A stretch of 64,000 bases of DNA from an uncultured Oleiphilus sp. (GTDB lineage Bacteria > Pseudomonadota > Gammaproteobacteria > Pseudomonadales > Oleiphilaceae): NCBI GenBank assembly GCA_913020045.1, contig CAJWBE010000002.1:124001-188000 (forward strand). Reading direction: 5' to 3'. Position numbers and translations under genes: made by a program. Positions 46,628 through 56,888 of this stretch are shown in pieces. Numbering within the stretch: the stretch's first letter is position 1; each line of letters opens with the position of its first letter. The notes under the pieces were generated by a model. The model saw only the letters and a program-made list of their open reading frames with translations. It was not told the origin of the DNA and searched no databases.

Positions 46628-48226
46628 ATGGATACTTTTTTTAAACAAGCCGTCACGCTTCATAAGTCAGGACGAGTAAGCCAGGCCATTGGCATGTATA
46701 AACAAATGCTGGTCAAAGAGCCCGCTCAGGCGGCCGTTAACGCTCGTCTCGCGATTGCGTATACACAGATTAGGCAGGCGCGGGCGGCGTTACCGCATTT
46801 TAGTGTGGCCGTTCAGATGTTGCCTGACGACATGGGCCTGCTGGGGAAAGCGGCAGATTGCGCGATTCAGTGCGCAGACCACGACAAGGCTGAAAAATGG
46901 CTCCGTGCTTATTTGTCTAAGGCGCCAGACAATTTACCGGTTGCCGAGGCACTGGCTGGCGTTTTAGTCGCAACACATCAAGAGGAAGAAGCGCTCCCGT
47001 TGATTGAGCGGGGGCTTAAGGCGAATAGCAAGAGCGCGTCGTTGCTCAATTTGAAAGGACTTGTGCTGTCGCGTTTGGGAGATTTGAGCGAAGGGTATGT
47101 ATGTTTCACGCAAGCACTTGCTGCTCAGCCTGGCCACCTTGGAGCTATTCGAAATGCCTTAGCGTACGCTTTTGATGAGAACCATACAGAAGGTAGCGCC
47201 AGTGATACTTTGTTATCTCCGATCATACCAGCGTTAGAATCTAACTATCAGCAGGTTGATGATAATGATGGCCTAAAGATGAACTTGGCTTACATTCTGT
47301 TTACGTATTACGAGCACAAGAATGCAGCGAAAGCGTTTCAGTATTTAAACGCTGCAAACGATATTAACCATGCGTTAACGCCATATCGTCATGAACGAAC
47401 GCAAACGTTGTTTTCTCGCTTAGGGCTGAGCCTTGCAGAGACACTTAAGCGCACTAGTACTGGCCATGAACTTGATAATGACGCTCCCATTTTTATTTTG
47501 GGTATGCCGCGTTCAGGCACCACCTTGATTGAGCAGATTATCTCTTCTCACTCACTTGTTGCCGCGTTGGGCGAGGTCGACTTTTTACGTCGTAGTTTCG
47601 AGCAGCATGGCACGCCCGCGTTAGACGATTCGAGTAGCGATGTCCAAAAAGTAAACGCTTGCCAAGCAACAATAAAAAGCTATTTATCAAAGGTTGCCGA
47701 TAACGCTGGCAACGGGGGCGCCAATGCAAAACGGTTTACCGACAAAATGCCCTATAACTTTATGTTGCTTGGTCTGATTGCCGTATTTTTACCGAATGCC
47801 AAAATTATACATTGCACGCGGGACCCCTTAGAAACCTGTTTTTCGGTGTACAAACATAACTTAAGTGGCAGCCATGGTTACACCAATAATTTGGTCGACC
47901 TAGGGAAATACTTTAATGCCTACGACGCCCTAATGCGTCATTGGAAGCAACAATTTGGCGACAGGATATATGAGGTGTCCTATGAACAAATGGTTCAGTC
48001 TCCTGAGCTTGAAACACAAAAGCTTCTAACGTTTTGCGGGCTTGATGTGGAGGGCGCTTGTTTAGTGCCGCACAACACTAAGCGCATTGTTCGAACCGCG
48101 AGCGCGGCACAAGTTAGGCAGCCAATCTATCATACCTCGCTTAAGGCTTCGGCTTCGTTTGAGGGCTTTCTTGAACCATTGATTGAAACGTTAAACTCGA
48201 AAGAGGGCGGTCAACTCGAACTTTAA
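46628..48226 (+). CDS. TPR-repeat sulfotransferase family protein
   Basis: 532 aa. About six tetratricopeptide repeats (residues 5-250) precede a sulfotransferase domain whose 5'-PAPS site reads GMPRSGTTL (292-300), with a 3'-phosphate-type segment IIHCTRDPLETCFSVYKH. Such fusions are common in marine gammaproteobacteria; acceptors are unknown, possibly peptides or glycans. Needs PAPS, which requires an APS kinase, so it is relevant to the degenerate tail of CysN. A good terminator follows. Confidence 0.88.
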   Translation: MDTFFKQAVTLHKSGRVSQAIGMYKQMLVKEPAQAAVNARLAIAYTQIRQARAALPHFSVAVQMLPDDMGLLGKAADCAIQCADHDKAEKWLRAYLSKAPDNLPVAEALAGVLVATHQEEEALPLIERGLKANSKSASLLNLKGLVLSRLGDLSEGYVCFTQALAAQPGHLGAIRNALAYAFDENHTEGSASDTLLSPIIPALESNYQQVDDNDGLKMNLAYILFTYYEHKNAAKAFQYLNAANDINHALTPYRHERTQTLFSRLGLSLAETLKRTSTGHELDNDAPIFILGMPRSGTTLIEQIISSHSLVAALGEVDFLRRSFEQHGTPALDDSSSDVQKVNACQATIKSYLSKVADNAGNGGANAKRFTDKMPYNFMLLGLIAVFLPNAKIIHCTRDPLETCFSVYKHNLSGSHGYTNNLVDLGKYFNAYDALMRHWKQQFGDRIYEVSYEQMVQSPELETQKLLTFCGLDVEGACLVPHNTKRIVRTASAAQVRQPIYHTSLKASASFEGFLEPLIETLNSKEGGQLEL

Positions 48227-48244
48227 CTAAGGAGCCCGTGAACG

Positions 48245-48283
48245 AAAAAACCACTATCGCTTTAAGCAGATAGTGGTTTTTTT
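48245..48283. terminator. Bidirectional intrinsic terminator
   Basis: AAAAAACCACTATC pairs with GATAGTGGTTTTTT around the loop GCTTTAAGCA. T-runs occur on both strands, so it can end the sulfotransferase gene (+) and the DUF934 gene (-), which converge here. Confidence 0.9.
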
Positions 48284-48309
48284 ATTACATGTTCAGCAAG
48301 CGTCGTTGA

Positions 48310-48798
48310 CTAGCCGCGTCGTCGAAACATTGGCTTTGGCTCGTCTACAGCGCATTGATAGCTGTTGCTAAAGTCGCTTAGTCCAGCCAGTGCCGCTTCC
48401 GTTGCCGTGTCTTCACGAACCGCGAATGCATCAAAGCCACAGCGCTTTAGGTAAAACATTTGGTCATGAAGTACATCGCCAATTGCTCTTAGTTCACCTT
48501 GGTAGCCAAGTTGGTCTCGCAAGATTCTAGCAATTGAGTAACCGCGACCATCCACAAATTTTGGGAAGTTGATGGCAATAACGGCGATGTTGTTAAGGTG
48601 CGGTTCAAGTGCATCAGCACGTTCGTCGCTGTCTATCCACACGCCAACGTTCGAGTTGTCGCTCAACGCTGCCGCGTTTTCCAAGTACAAGGCTAGAGGT
48701 AATAAAGCTTTACCGGTAACCGCATCTATCGTTGCGTCTTTTTCAAGCGTTAGCCACTCGTTGTCGATAATCGTCGCGTTCTTAATCAGCTTTGGCAT
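48310..48798 (-). CDS. DUF934 protein, sulfite reduction accessory
   Basis: 162 aa from ATG 48798 (MPKLIKNATIIDNEW). Family features include VWIDSDERADAL, INFPKFVDGRGYSIARILRD and GELRAIGDVLHDQMFYLKRCGFDAF. DUF934 genes follow the sulfite reductase gene in Pseudomonas-like genomes and are annotated as oxidoreductases probably involved in sulfite reduction; biochemical proof is lacking. It overlaps the cysI end by 17 bases, so it is translationally coupled. Confidence 0.85.
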   Translation of the reverse strand: MPKLIKNATIIDNEWLTLEKDATIDAVTGKALLPLALYLENAAALSDNSNVGVWIDSDERADALEPHLNNIAVIAINFPKFVDGRGYSIARILRDQLGYQGELRAIGDVLHDQMFYLKRCGFDAFAVREDTATEAALAGLSDFSNSYQCAVDEPKPMFRRRG

Positions 48799-50437
48799 AT
48801 ACACGCTCCTTGAATAGATCCATACCAATGCGGCGATAGGTATCAATAAATAACTCGTCGTCATGTCTGTTTTCGACAAAGACATTAATTATTTTTTCAA
48901 TCACATCGGGCATGTCATTTCGCGCAAATGAAGGGCCAAGAATTTTCCCGATGGCAGCATTCTTACCCGAGTCACCACCGAGCGAGACTTGATAAAACTC
49001 TTCGCCGCGTTTGTCGACGCCGAGTATGCCAATGTTGCCGATATGGTGATGACCACAGGCGTTCATGCAGCCAGAGATATTGAGCTCTAGCTCGCCTAGG
49101 TCATACAAGTAATCAAGGTCATCAAATCGCAACTGAATTTGTTCCGCTACAGGAATAGACTTGGCGTTGGCTAGACCGCAGAAGTCTCCGCCAGGGCAGC
49201 AAATCATATCCGTTAGCATCCCAAGGTTAGCGGTCGCAAAACCGGCTAACTTAGCTTCTTGCCAAAGTTCGTATAAACGAGCTTGCTGCACATCGGCGAG
49301 TACAATGTTTTGGTCGTGCGCGACACGCACTTCACCAAAGCTGTACTTATCCGCTAGGTTTGCAATGATCTCTACTTGTTTGTCACTGGCATCACCTGGA
49401 GGCGTTCCTGTCTTCTTCAGCGTCAGCGTGACAATGGCGTAGCCATCTTGCTTATGCGTGTTAACGTTACGTTTTACCCAGTTCGCAAACTCAGGATTGG
49501 CTGCTAGCTGTGCCTCATGCTCAGCGTTAGACACAGACACGTAGTCTGGGGCAACGAAGAATGTTTTAACGCGGTCAATTTCTGCTGATGTCAGCGTCGC
49601 ATCGCTATCTTTGTTATGCGCCCATTCTTTCTCGACGGCTTCTGCGAAGACACTTGGCGTCATCGCTTTGACTAATATCTTGATACGAGCTTTGTACTTG
49701 TTATCGCGTCGACCATTAAGGTTGTATACGCGAAGTATTGCATCCAAATAGGTGAGCAAGTGTTTTTCAGGTAAGAACGCTTTGATCTCAGAGCCAATCA
49801 CTGGCGTCCGACCAAGACCGCCGCCTACAAATACTTTAAAGCCTACTTCGCCGGCCTCATTCTTAATAATTTGAAGACCGATATCGTGGACCAATATAGC
49901 AGCACGATCTACGTCAGGAACGGAGTTTACGGCGATCTTAAATTTGCGCGGTAAGAATGCGAATTCCGGGTGGAAGGTAGACCATTGACGAATGATTTCG
50001 CAGTAAGGGCGAGGGTCGAGCACTTCGTCCTCTACTACGCCCGCGAACTGATCCGTTGTCGTGTTTCGAATACAGTTGCCACTGGTTTGGATAGCGTGCA
50101 TCTCAACTTCTGCTAACTCCTCAAGAATCGAAGGAACGTCCTTGATCTCGGGCCAGTTAAACTGCACGTTTTGGCGCGTTGTGAAGTGCACGTAGCCTTT
50201 GTCATAATCGCGGGAGACTCGAGCTAGGGTACGAAGCTGTGTTGACGAAAGCATGCCGTAAGGCACTGCTACACGAAGCATGGGCGCGTGGCGCTGCACG
50301 TACAGTCCGTTTTGAAGCCTGAGTGGCAGATATTCGTCTGCGCCTAAAGTGCCGTCGAAGAATCGTTCAGTTTGGCCGCGAAATTGCGCGACACGTTCTT
50401 GAACGATTTTTCTATCGTAATCGTCGTATTTATACAT
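48782..50437 (-). CDS. cysI: Sulfite reductase, hemoprotein (CysI-type)
   Basis: Reduces sulfite to sulfide. 551 aa from ATG 50437, which has GAGAGAG just upstream. Siroheme and [4Fe-4S] ligands are in CCPGGDFCGLANAKS and NISGCMNACGHHHIGNIG, near the C-terminus. Substrate-loop arginines are in FTTRQNVQFNWPEI and SGNCIRNTTTDQFAG. The pattern is that of the ferredoxin-type/nitrite-sulfite reductase group with DUF934, not the enteric cysJI pair. cysH and cysG are not in the window. Confidence 0.9.
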   Translation of the reverse strand: MYKYDDYDRKIVQERVAQFRGQTERFFDGTLGADEYLPLRLQNGLYVQRHAPMLRVAVPYGMLSSTQLRTLARVSRDYDKGYVHFTTRQNVQFNWPEIKDVPSILEELAEVEMHAIQTSGNCIRNTTTDQFAGVVEDEVLDPRPYCEIIRQWSTFHPEFAFLPRKFKIAVNSVPDVDRAAILVHDIGLQIIKNEAGEVGFKVFVGGGLGRTPVIGSEIKAFLPEKHLLTYLDAILRVYNLNGRRDNKYKARIKILVKAMTPSVFAEAVEKEWAHNKDSDATLTSAEIDRVKTFFVAPDYVSVSNAEHEAQLAANPEFANWVKRNVNTHKQDGYAIVTLTLKKTGTPPGDASDKQVEIIANLADKYSFGEVRVAHDQNIVLADVQQARLYELWQEAKLAGFATANLGMLTDMICCPGGDFCGLANAKSIPVAEQIQLRFDDLDYLYDLGELELNISGCMNACGHHHIGNIGILGVDKRGEEFYQVSLGGDSGKNAAIGKILGPSFARNDMPDVIEKIINVFVENRHDDELFIDTYRRIGMDLFKERVYAKAD

Positions 50438-50557
50438 GTACTCTCTCGAAATCAGATGCGTTGTTCTAAACAAAAAGCTAAAACAACCGGTCTTATAGCC
50501 TAAAAAAGGGCGTGAATGTTAGCAGCTTCGTGTATTCGTTAAAACTGGTTTAATTAG

Positions 50558-50590
50558 AAAAGCCATATCGACTGAGTCGATATGGCTTTT
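50558..50590. terminator. Strong intrinsic terminator between cysI and metH
   Basis: AAAAGCCATATCGACT pairs with AGTCGATATGGCTTTT across a very short centre (in practice a 5-7 base loop). A-rich and T-rich flanks allow termination on either strand; biologically it ends metH, whose stop is 38 bases upstream in transcription terms. Confidence 0.85.
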
Positions 50591-50627
50591 TATCCGCAAT
50601 GTGCAGTTGGCAGTCGGTTACGGCTAA

Positions 50628-53600
50628 CTAGATATCGTAGTTTAGGACCGGTGACAACCAGCGCTCGGCTTCGGCAACTGACATGTCTTTACGTTTGGCA
50701 TATTCGTCCACTTGTTCGCGACTAATTTTGCCAACATTAAAATATTTCGAGTCCGGATGTGAGTAGTAAAAGCCACTCACTGCCGCCGCCGGAGACATCG
50801 CAAAATGCTCTGTCAGCTCAATACCGGTATTGGCAGTTGCGTCGAGTAGGCGGAACAACTCTGTTTTCTCTGTATGGTCTGGGCAAGCTGGGTAGCCAGG
50901 AGCAGGGCGAATGCCTTGATACTTTTCCTTGATCAGCGCATCGTTATCGAACGCTTCATCTGCGGCATAACCCCAGTACTCTTTACGGACCCGTTCGTGC
51001 ATTCGTTCGGCAAATGCTTCTGCTAGTCGGTCTGCCAGTGCTTTTACCATAATCGAGTTATAGTCGTCATGATTGGCTTCATACTCTGCTGCAAGCGCTT
51101 CTGCTCCGATACCCGTCGTCACGGCGAATCCACCAATGAAGTCCGTTTTTCCTGTTTCTTTTGGCGCAATAAAATCTGCTAACGAAAGGTGGGCTGACGC
51201 GTCAGGCTTTTCTGCTTGTTGACGTAAGCTGTTCAGACGCAGTAACTCATCGCTTTGACTGTCGTCGCTGTAAACGGCAACTTCATCTGGGCTGACACGA
51301 TTGGCAGGCCAAAAACCAATCACACCGCGTGCGGTTAGTTTCTTGTTTTCAACTAGGTCCTTGAGCATTGCTTGGGCATCGTTATATAGGTTCTTGGCGG
51401 CTTCACCAATGGTTTTGTCTTCAAAAATTTTCGGATACTTACCTACTAGATCCCAGGTAATAAAGAACGGGGTCCAGTCAATGTATGGGACTAGATCTTC
51501 CAGCGGATAATTGTCGAACACTTTTGTGCCAGTAAATGCCGGTGCTGGTGGCGTATAGTTGTCCCAATCAAGGGCGAGCGCTTTGTCGACGGACGCGGCG
51601 TAACCTAAATGTTTTTTCTGCGATTTTCGGTTCTTTCTTCGTTCGCGCACAGTTTCGTATTCAGTGCGAAGGTCAGAAACAAACTTCTCTTTTTTGCTAT
51701 CGCTGAGTAGTGAGGTGGCAACGCTGACACTTCGAGAGGCATCGGTTACATAAACAACCGCCTCATTGGTGTACTGTGGCTCGATCTTAACGGCGGTGTG
51801 TGCTTTAGACGTTGTCGCGCCGCCAATCATCAGCGGGATACTAAAGCCTTCGCGTTGCAGCTCTTTAGCCACATGAACCATCTCGTCTAGCGACGGCGTA
51901 ATCAGTCCGCTGACACCAATAATATCGACGTTATTTTCTTTCGCCGCTTTGAGTATTTTATCGGCGGGCACCATGACACCCATATCGATAACTTCGTAGT
52001 TGTTACACTGTAAAACTACGCCAACGATATTCTTGCCGATATCGTGAACGTCACCCTTGGCAGTTGCCATGAGTATTTTGCCCTTCGCTTCTATCTTGTC
52101 GCCTTTTTCAGCTTCGATAAACGGTACTAGGTGCGCCACCGACTGCTTCATAACACGAGCGCTTTTAACAACCTGCGGCAGAAACATTTTTCCTGCGCCA
52201 AATAGGTCCCCGACGACATTCATGCCGTCCATCAGCGGGCCTTCGATCACCTCGATCGGGCGCGTCGCTTGCTGTCTAGCTTCTTCAGTGTCCTCAGTAA
52301 TAAAAGCGGTGATGCCTTTCACTAGAGAGTGTTCGAGTCGCTTGTTGACCGGCCATTCTCGCCATTCCAAGTTTTCGGCTTGTTTTTCAGAGCCTGCGCC
52401 ACGAAATTTCTCGGCAGCTTCTAACAGCCGATCGGTCGCGTCTGGTCGGGTGTTAAGAATGACATCCTCAACACATTGCTTTAGTTCGGGGTCGATCTCG
52501 TCATAAATGATTAGCTGGCCGGGGTTCACGATACCCATGTTCATGCCCGCTTTGATGGCATGAAACAAAAATACCGAATGGATAGCTTCTCGCACCGCAT
52601 CATTGCCACGGAACGAGAATGAGACGTTGCTCACACCACCCGAAATACTAGCGTGTGGTAGGTTTTTCTTAATCCAGCGAGTCGCTTCGATAAAGTCAAC
52701 GGCATAGTTGTTGTGCTCGTCGATACCTGTCGCGACAGCAAATATGTTCGGATCAAAAATAATATCGTCGGGCGCCATGCCTAACTTAACGAGTATGTGG
52801 TAAGAGCGTTCGCATATATCGATTTTTCGTTGCAAGGTATCGGCTTGACCGTCTTCGTCAAAAGCCATGACAACAACCGCTGCGCCGTAGCGGATACAGG
52901 TTTTAGCACGACTAATAAACTCTTCTTCACCTTCTTTTAGGCTGATAGAGTTTACGATCGACTTGCCTTGGACGCAGCGCAGACCCGCCTCAATGACATC
53001 CCATTTTGACGAGTCGATCATGATAGGTACGCGCGAAATGTCGGGTTCAGAGGCGATTAGCTTGAGATATATCTCCATGACTTCTTTGGACTCAAGCATC
53101 CCTTCGTCCATGTTGATATCAATAATTTGAGCGCCGTTCTCGACTTGTTGCCGGGCGACATCTAGCGCTTCTTCATATTGCTCTTCTTTGATTAAACGCA
53201 GGAATTTTCGTGACCCAGTGACATTGGTCCGTTCGCCAACGTTGATGAACAGAGAGTTTTCGTCCGCAACAAATGCTTCAAGCCCAGAAAGTCGAAGCTT
53301 ACTCGGAAGCTCTGGGATTTTTCGGGGTGAGTGCTTTTCCATACGTTCTGCAATGGCAGCAATGTGCTCTGGCGTAGATCCACAGCAACCCCCCATGATA
53401 TTGACAAAACCAGGCTCGGCGAAGGTCTCGATAATGTCAGCCATTTCTTCAGGTGTTTGATCATATTCGCCAAACTCATTTGGCAGGCCTGCGTTAGGGT
53501 GAGCACTCACGTAACATTCGGCTTTATTGGATAGCTCTTCGATGTAAGGGCGCAGTGCATCTGCGCCTAGTGCACAGTTAAATCCGATACTGAGGGGTTT

Positions 53601-54323
53601 ACAGTGCTTAATTGAAATAAGGAAAGCTTCTGCCGTTTGGCCGGATAGGGTGCGTCCCGATGCATCGGTAATCGTGCCCGAAATCATAATGGGTAGGCGT
53701 GTTCCCGAATCAATGAAGTACTGTTCCGTTGCGTAAATAGCTGCTTCGGCATTCAGCGTATCAAATATTGTCTCAATCAAGATAATATCTGAGCCACCGT
53801 CTACGAGGGCGTTCACGGCTTGGTAATAGTTGTCATAAAGCTCTTGAAACGTCACATTTCGATAGCCTGGATTGTTGACATCGGGGCTAATTGAGGCGGT
53901 TCGAGACGTTGGTCCCACCGCGCCGGCAACGAAGCGTGGTTTGTGCGGCGCTTCCTGAGTTTTTAAATCAGCTTGTTCTCGGGCGAGACGAGCGGCTTCG
54001 TAATTCAATTCATAAACCAGCTCTTCCATGTCGTAATCGGCTTGCGATACGCGGGTAGAGTTGAAGGTGTTCGTTTCGATAATATCCGCACCGGCGTCGA
54101 GATACTGACGATGGATATTGGAAATGGCCTCTGGCTGAGTCAGACACAGTAGGTCATTGTTGCCTTTGACATCGCTATGATGTTCGGCAAAGCGCTCACC
54201 GCGATACTCGGCTTCTTGAAAATTAAAACGCTGTATCATCGTGCCCATTGCGCCATCCAGAACCAAGATTCGGTCTTTCATTGCACGGTGGAGTAGTTCG
54301 ATACGTTCAGCGAGTGTCGCCAT
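50628..54323 (-). CDS. metH: Cobalamin-dependent methionine synthase MetH
   Basis: Methylates homocysteine using methylcobalamin recharged by methyltetrahydrofolate. 1231 aa from ATG 54323; E. coli has 1227. Four domains in order: homocysteine domain with the zinc cysteines (GFNCALG near 247, [10 protein letters not shown] near 310), pterin domain ([13 protein letters not shown] onward), cobalamin domain with [20 protein letters not shown] (the cobalt-ligating His), and the AdoMet activation domain ([15 protein letters not shown]). The frame is open 23 codons upstream but the family starts at 54323. Confidence 0.96.
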   Translation of the reverse strand: MATLAERIELLHRAMKDRILVLDGAMGTMIQRFNFQEAEYRGERFAEHHSDVKGNNDLLCLTQPEAISNIHRQYLDAGADIIETNTFNSTRVSQADYDMEELVYELNYEAARLAREQADLKTQEAPHKPRFVAGAVGPTSRTASISPDVNNPGYRNVTFQELYDNYYQAVNALVDGGSDIILIETIFDTLNAEAAIYATEQYFIDSGTRLPIMISGTITDASGRTLSGQTAEAFLISIKHCKPLSIGFNCALGADALRPYIEELSNKAECYVSAHPNAGLPNEFGEYDQTPEEMADIIETFAEPGFVNIMGGCCGSTPEHIAAIAERMEKHSPRKIPELPSKLRLSGLEAFVADENSLFINVGERTNVTGSRKFLRLIKEEQYEEALDVARQQVENGAQIIDINMDEGMLESKEVMEIYLKLIASEPDISRVPIMIDSSKWDVIEAGLRCVQGKSIVNSISLKEGEEEFISRAKTCIRYGAAVVVMAFDEDGQADTLQRKIDICERSYHILVKLGMAPDDIIFDPNIFAVATGIDEHNNYAVDFIEATRWIKKNLPHASISGGVSNVSFSFRGNDAVREAIHSVFLFHAIKAGMNMGIVNPGQLIIYDEIDPELKQCVEDVILNTRPDATDRLLEAAEKFRGAGSEKQAENLEWREWPVNKRLEHSLVKGITAFITEDTEEARQQATRPIEVIEGPLMDGMNVVGDLFGAGKMFLPQVVKSARVMKQSVAHLVPFIEAEKGDKIEAKGKILMATAKGDVHDIGKNIVGVVLQCNNYEVIDMGVMVPADKILKAAKENNVDIIGVSGLITPSLDEMVHVAKELQREGFSIPLMIGGATTSKAHTAVKIEPQYTNEAVVYVTDASRSVSVATSLLSDSKKEKFVSDLRTEYETVRERRKNRKSQKKHLGYAASVDKALALDWDNYTPPAPAFTGTKVFDNYPLEDLVPYIDWTPFFITWDLVGKYPKIFEDKTIGEAAKNLYNDAQAMLKDLVENKKLTARGVIGFWPANRVSPDEVAVYSDDSQSDELLRLNSLRQQAEKPDASAHLSLADFIAPKETGKTDFIGGFAVTTGIGAEALAAEYEANHDDYNSIMVKALADRLAEAFAERMHERVRKEYWGYAADEAFDNDALIKEKYQGIRPAPGYPACPDHTEKTELFRLLDATANTGIELTEHFAMSPAAAVSGFYYSHPDSKYFNVGKISREQVDEYAKRKDMSVAEAERWLSPVLNYDI

Positions 54324-54421
54324 GAGTATTTGCGCCTTTATTGAGTCAAAGATAGTTTTAAATGGGGTGTCCCGCTCAGTATAGCGCGACACTAAAAACA
54401 GGCGAGATCATACAGCAATGA

Positions 54422-54451
54422 AATCTATATTGAAATATTTTGATATAGATT
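54422..54451. promoter_or_regulatory. AT-rich dyad in the metH/nfuA intergenic region, MetR-like
   Basis: AATCTATAT and ATATAGATT flank a 12-base centre, a 30-base interrupted palindrome. The core TGAAATATTTTGA (54431-54443), read on the minus strand, is one mismatch from the MetR consensus TGAANNTNNTTCA. It is about 100 bases upstream of the metH start, a plausible activator position, and about 105 bases before the nfuA ATG. Confidence 0.45.
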
Positions 54452-54555
54452 AAAAATAATTCCCCAGTAAAATACTAGGACTTTATTGATAGCCCCAAAA
54501 GGTCTATCATGCAGTGCGAAAAATACAGCTTAACCACCGTTTTAGGGTAGATCTT

Positions 54556-55137
54556 ATGGTAACAGTTTCAGAGTCAGCGCAATCATACCTATCTCAGCTT
54601 GTTAATAATCAAGAGGTGTCAGGGATGGGCGTTAGGATGTTCGTCACTCAGCCGGGAACGAAGTTCGCTGAGACGTGCTTGGCATATTGTCAGCCAGAAG
54701 ATTTCGTTGAAGATGATGAAGTGATTCAACTAGAAGGCTTTAAACTTTTTATCGAGAAAAAGAGTATTCCTTTTCTTGATGAAGCCATGGTGGATTACGC
54801 AGAAGAAAAAATGGGCGGGCAGCTCACCATTAAAGCGCCTAATGCCAAAATGCCAAAAATCGATGAAAACTCTTCATTAGATGAGCGGATTTCTTACCTG
54901 CTAGTGACAGATATTAATCCAGGCTTAGCGTCACATGGTGGTGAAGTGAGTTTGGTCGAGATCACCGAAGACAATATTGCTATTTTGAAATTCGGTGGTG
55001 GTTGTCAGGGCTGTAGTGCCGTGTCGATTACCTTAAAAGACGGTGTTGAAAAACGTTTGTTAGAAGTGATCCCCGAATTGGCCGGCGTTAAAGACTCCAC
55101 GGATCATACCGTGACTGAGAACGCATACTATAAATAG
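54556..55137 (+). CDS. nfuA: Fe/S biogenesis protein NfuA
   Basis: Carries [4Fe-4S] clusters to target proteins such as LipA. 193 aa from ATG 54556, near the 191 of E. coli. The N-terminal half is a degenerate A-type domain that has lost its cysteines' spacing; the C-terminal Nfu domain has C150-x2-C153 in [19 protein letters not shown]. The frame is open 14 codons further upstream. Two terminators follow. Confidence 0.95.
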   Translation: MVTVSESAQSYLSQLVNNQEVSGMGVRMFVTQPGTKFAETCLAYCQPEDFVEDDEVIQLEGFKLFIEKKSIPFLDEAMVDYAEEKMGGQLTIKAPNAKMPKIDENSSLDERISYLLVTDINPGLASHGGEVSLVEITEDNIAILKFGGGCQGCSAVSITLKDGVEKRLLEVIPELAGVKDSTDHTVTENAYYK

Positions 55138-55170
55138 GCGCTTACCGCGTTAAGCGCCGTTTTATTTTTA
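55137..55170 (+). terminator. Intrinsic terminator of nfuA (first)
   Basis: GGCGCTTA pairs with TAAGCGCC around CCGCGT, followed by GTTTTATTTTTA. The stem begins in the nfuA stop codon. Confidence 0.8.
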
Positions 55171-55182
55171 GTCACCGAAAAG

Positions 55183-55224
55183 AAAAGCCGCTGTTTCCGT
55201 TTACTGGAACTAGCGGCTTTTTTA
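55183..55224. terminator. Bidirectional intrinsic terminator (second)
   Basis: AAAAGCCGCT pairs with AGCGGCTTTT, with an inner TTCC/GGAA pairing, and ends in a T-run on the plus strand and an A/T-rich flank on the minus strand. It separates the converging nfuA and ybiB genes. Confidence 0.85.
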
Positions 55225-55245
55225 TGTGGACTTGGTTCTGGGTGC

Positions 55246-56259
55246 TTAGCTTAATTTCGTCTTATCCCGCTGTGACCAAAGTAGTGTTGCTTTCTCCATG
55301 GCGGCTGCCTGACTCAAAGATAGGTCTAGTTGCTTTAAGGCGAGTGCGCAGGTACTGAGGATAGCGCCTTCGGCATACTCGTCGTCTAAGTCGCCCTGCC
55401 AAACAGAGACCATGTGCTCCGCACTAAGCTCCTTCGCTTTAACGTGGCGACGAGGGAATAGCGACGGCCACTCTTCTTGAGATAACTCGCCATTTTGGCA
55501 ATGAAATACCGTGAGTGCATTGTCTGGGTTGCGCTCGATCTCGCCGCCTTCACCTTTTATGACAGCCAAATTAGGATATTCGAGTAATTGCGCTGCTTCT
55601 TGGTGTAACAGGCTATACGGCGGGTGAAAAATCCCCTGCAGTACGCAGCTCGCATCACAAGGGTTGATTAGCCGGGACAGCGAATGCACAGGGCTTCGTA
55701 AGCCGAGTGTATTACGCATATCAATCATTTCTGCCAGGGTCGGACTAAAGATTTGGAGTGGTAGGTACGAGAATCCGTGTTGGTCCATCTGCGAACGGCA
55801 AGTCTCCCAAGAATTCGCCACAGGCAAGTTGAGGTGAGACATAATTGTTTCGGTATACATACGATTAGTCGTATGGCCACTGGCGCCATGAATCAACACC
55901 CGGTAGCCCGCTTGTGCCAGCAACAGTATTGAAAATACAAACCAAGGCTGATGCCGACGTTTACCTGCATAGGATGACCAATCAAGGTCCACGTTCATGT
56001 CGAAAGGTGGTTTTGCATGCGCTTTTACCGCCTTTACGAACCCGCTTAGTTCTTCGGCCGACTCTTCCTTAACCCGCAATAGCATGAGGAAAGCGCCAAT
56101 TTGCAAGTCTTCGGCTTCTCCGTTTAATATCATCGACATGGCAGCGAAAGCTTCATCCTCGCTGAGGGAGCGGCTACCTTTTTTCCCTTTACCCAAGATA
56201 CGGACATACTGGGCGAAAGGGTGCTCTTCAATATCTAAAATTAAGCTGTCGTGTGTCAT
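55246..56259 (-). CDS. ybiB: YbiB/TrpD2-like protein
   Basis: 337 aa of the anthranilate phosphoribosyltransferase-like fold. Relatives (E. coli YbiB/TrpD2) bind nucleic acids and lack the biosynthetic activity. The N-terminal helical part has LSEDEAFAAMSMILNGEAEDLQIGAFLMLLRVK, then VLIHGASGHTTNR. Residues for anthranilate binding are not conserved. It is the last gene after tusE on the minus strand. Confidence 0.85.
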   Translation of the reverse strand: MTHDSLILDIEEHPFAQYVRILGKGKKGSRSLSEDEAFAAMSMILNGEAEDLQIGAFLMLLRVKEESAEELSGFVKAVKAHAKPPFDMNVDLDWSSYAGKRRHQPWFVFSILLLAQAGYRVLIHGASGHTTNRMYTETIMSHLNLPVANSWETCRSQMDQHGFSYLPLQIFSPTLAEMIDMRNTLGLRSPVHSLSRLINPCDASCVLQGIFHPPYSLLHQEAAQLLEYPNLAVIKGEGGEIERNPDNALTVFHCQNGELSQEEWPSLFPRRHVKAKELSAEHMVSVWQGDLDDEYAEGAILSTCALALKQLDLSLSQAAAMEKATLLWSQRDKTKLS

Positions 56260-56276
56260 AGAAAACTCTTGAAACG

Positions 56277-56594
56277 TTATAAGCAGTTAGTCGGTTTGGG
56301 CAGTCCGGCGATTTTGCTGGCAAGTTTAGCGGGGCTGCCGGGAAAAAGTTGCAGCAAGTAAATGCTATTGCCTTTTTCGTCACCTAGTTTTTCTTTGCAT
56401 AGTTTTACGAGTATTCGCATTGCCGGAGAAAGCTCGTACTCTTGATAAAAGTGCCTTAATAATTTGATGACTTCCCAGTGCGCGTCAGTCAGCGTTATCG
56501 CTTCAGTGTTTGCTATGTCAGAAGCAACGGAGGGCGTCCAGTCGTTTAGATTGACTAAAAATCCTTGCGGGTCGCGTTCTGGCAAACTATCCAC
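56277..56594 (-). CDS. tusE: Sulfurtransferase TusE (DsrC-like)
   Basis: Receives persulfide from TusBCD and passes it to MnmA for 2-thiouridine in tRNA. 105 aa with the family pattern ERDPQGFLVNLNDWTP and the essential penultimate Cys104 (PTNCL). A second conserved Cys further upstream, as in DsrC, is not in the usual place. It lies 5 bases from tusB. Confidence 0.93.
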   Translation of the reverse strand: MDSLPERDPQGFLVNLNDWTPSVASDIANTEAITLTDAHWEVIKLLRHFYQEYELSPAMRILVKLCKEKLGDEKGNSIYLLQLFPGSPAKLASKIAGLPKPTNCL

Positions 56595-56599
56595 TGTGC

Positions 56600-56887
56600 T
56601 CAGTACCAGTTAATCAATTTGTCAGTTCGCTCTGTTAGCCTGACATACTCTTCGTAGCTGGCTAACTTCACATCAGAACCTTCGAACGGGATTCCTCTCG
56701 CATGGACATCGTCTTTTAGCGCGAACACTTCGATATCCTGAATAGTGCGATTTAAATTATTTTTGATGCAGTAGTAAACCGCGTCTTCCAACAATAAAAG
56801 AGTGTCGCCTACACGGATGGTGCTCAAGAGTTGCTTGAACAACTGCGTATCTGCGGGAGAGCGGTTCAATGTATGAAGTGTTGTCAT
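56600..56887 (-). CDS. tusB: Sulfur relay protein TusB
   Basis: 95 aa DsrH-like subunit of the TusBCD complex. From ATG 56887 it reads MTTLHTLNRSP, with VGDTLLLLEDAVYY and DVHARGI. The upstream part of the open frame overlaps tusC and is not the start. Confidence 0.9.
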   Translation of the reverse strand: MTTLHTLNRSPADTQLFKQLLSTIRVGDTLLLLEDAVYYCIKNNLNRTIQDIEVFALKDDVHARGIPFEGSDVKLASYEEYVRLTERTDKLINWY

Positions 56888-56888
56888 G

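Noticed and set aside
52057-52506. Plus-strand open frame of 149 codons inside metH
   Set aside because: Antisense to a complete, well-conserved methionine synthase domain; no ribosome binding site or family match.
54463-54486. Possible IscR site upstream of nfuA
   Set aside because: CC and GG are spaced as in type 2 sites, but the inner YA/TR positions do not match; too weak to claim.
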